NCBI GenBank assembly: GCA_026388185.1
Contig: JAPLKG010000005.1
Span: forward strand, 130,001-136,022
Source: Candidatus Eisenbacteria bacterium
GTDB taxonomy: Bacteria > Eisenbacteria > RBG-16-71-46 > JAFGJU01
Direction: 5' to 3'
Length of the DNA stretch: 6,022 nt
Positions 6,008-6,022 of this stretch are shown here, in pieces. Made by a program: the position numbers and the translations under genes. Numbering within the stretch: the first letter of the stretch is position 1; the number at the start of each line of letters is the position of its first letter. Below the pieces are notes generated by a model. The model did no database searches and was not told the DNA's origin. It was given only the letters and a program-made list of their open reading frames with translations.

Positions 6008-6022
6008 ATGTCTCAGTATATA
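6008..6022 (+). CDS. Start of a protein gene, cut by the window end
   Basis: Only five codons are visible (MSQYI), so no family can be assigned from them. The start is credible because of the well-spaced AAAGGAG. The N-terminus resembles that of EttA-type ABC-F ATPases, which often begin MSxQYI or MAQFVYT, but five residues are far too few and this is only a hint. Confidence 0.65.

Overview
The window holds the 3' half of a ribosomal RNA operon followed by four complete protein genes and the first codons of a fifth. Conserved rRNA helices, lipoprotein and type IV pilin signals, and codon use with many G/C third positions point to a bacterium, probably Gram-negative with an outer membrane. The phylum cannot be fixed by eye. 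The rRNA and protein types would fit an uncultivated or environmental lineage such as Acidobacteriota, Eisenbacteria or another FCB-like group, but this is only a guess; aligning the 1.3 kb of 23S rRNA would settle it.

Layout: 1-1310 is the 3' part of 23S rRNA (late domain III to domain VI), 1311-1521 a spacer without a tRNA but with a strong hairpin, and 1522-1637 the 5S rRNA, ending in a T-rich tract. Convergent to it is a proton-coupled oligopeptide transporter (POT/PTR2 family, 1665-3155, minus strand). Upstream of that, on the same strand, is a small STAS-domain anti-sigma factor antagonist (3304-3642). A divergent regulatory region (3643-3980) with a palindrome separates it from a type IV pilin-like prepilin (3981-4508, plus strand), whose leader is unusually long. 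Convergent to the pilin, 13 bp away, is a lipoprotein-like glutaminyl-peptide cyclotransferase of the plant-type beta-propeller family (4522-5469, minus strand). The last ~460 bases are non-coding, GC-rich and rich in small hairpins, and lead to a well-formed ribosome binding site and the start of a new gene at 6008.

The protein genes do not form an obvious pathway. The peptide transporter imports di- and tripeptides, the cyclotransferase makes N-terminal pyroglutamate in the envelope, the pilin is a surface or secretion filament subunit, and the STAS protein is a regulatory switch whose partner kinase is not here. I see no CRISPR array, insertion sequence, phage gene or defence system. The window looks like ordinary chromosome next to an rRNA operon; the points worth a second look are the pilin leader, the palindromes in the intergenic regions and the hairpin-rich leader of the last gene.
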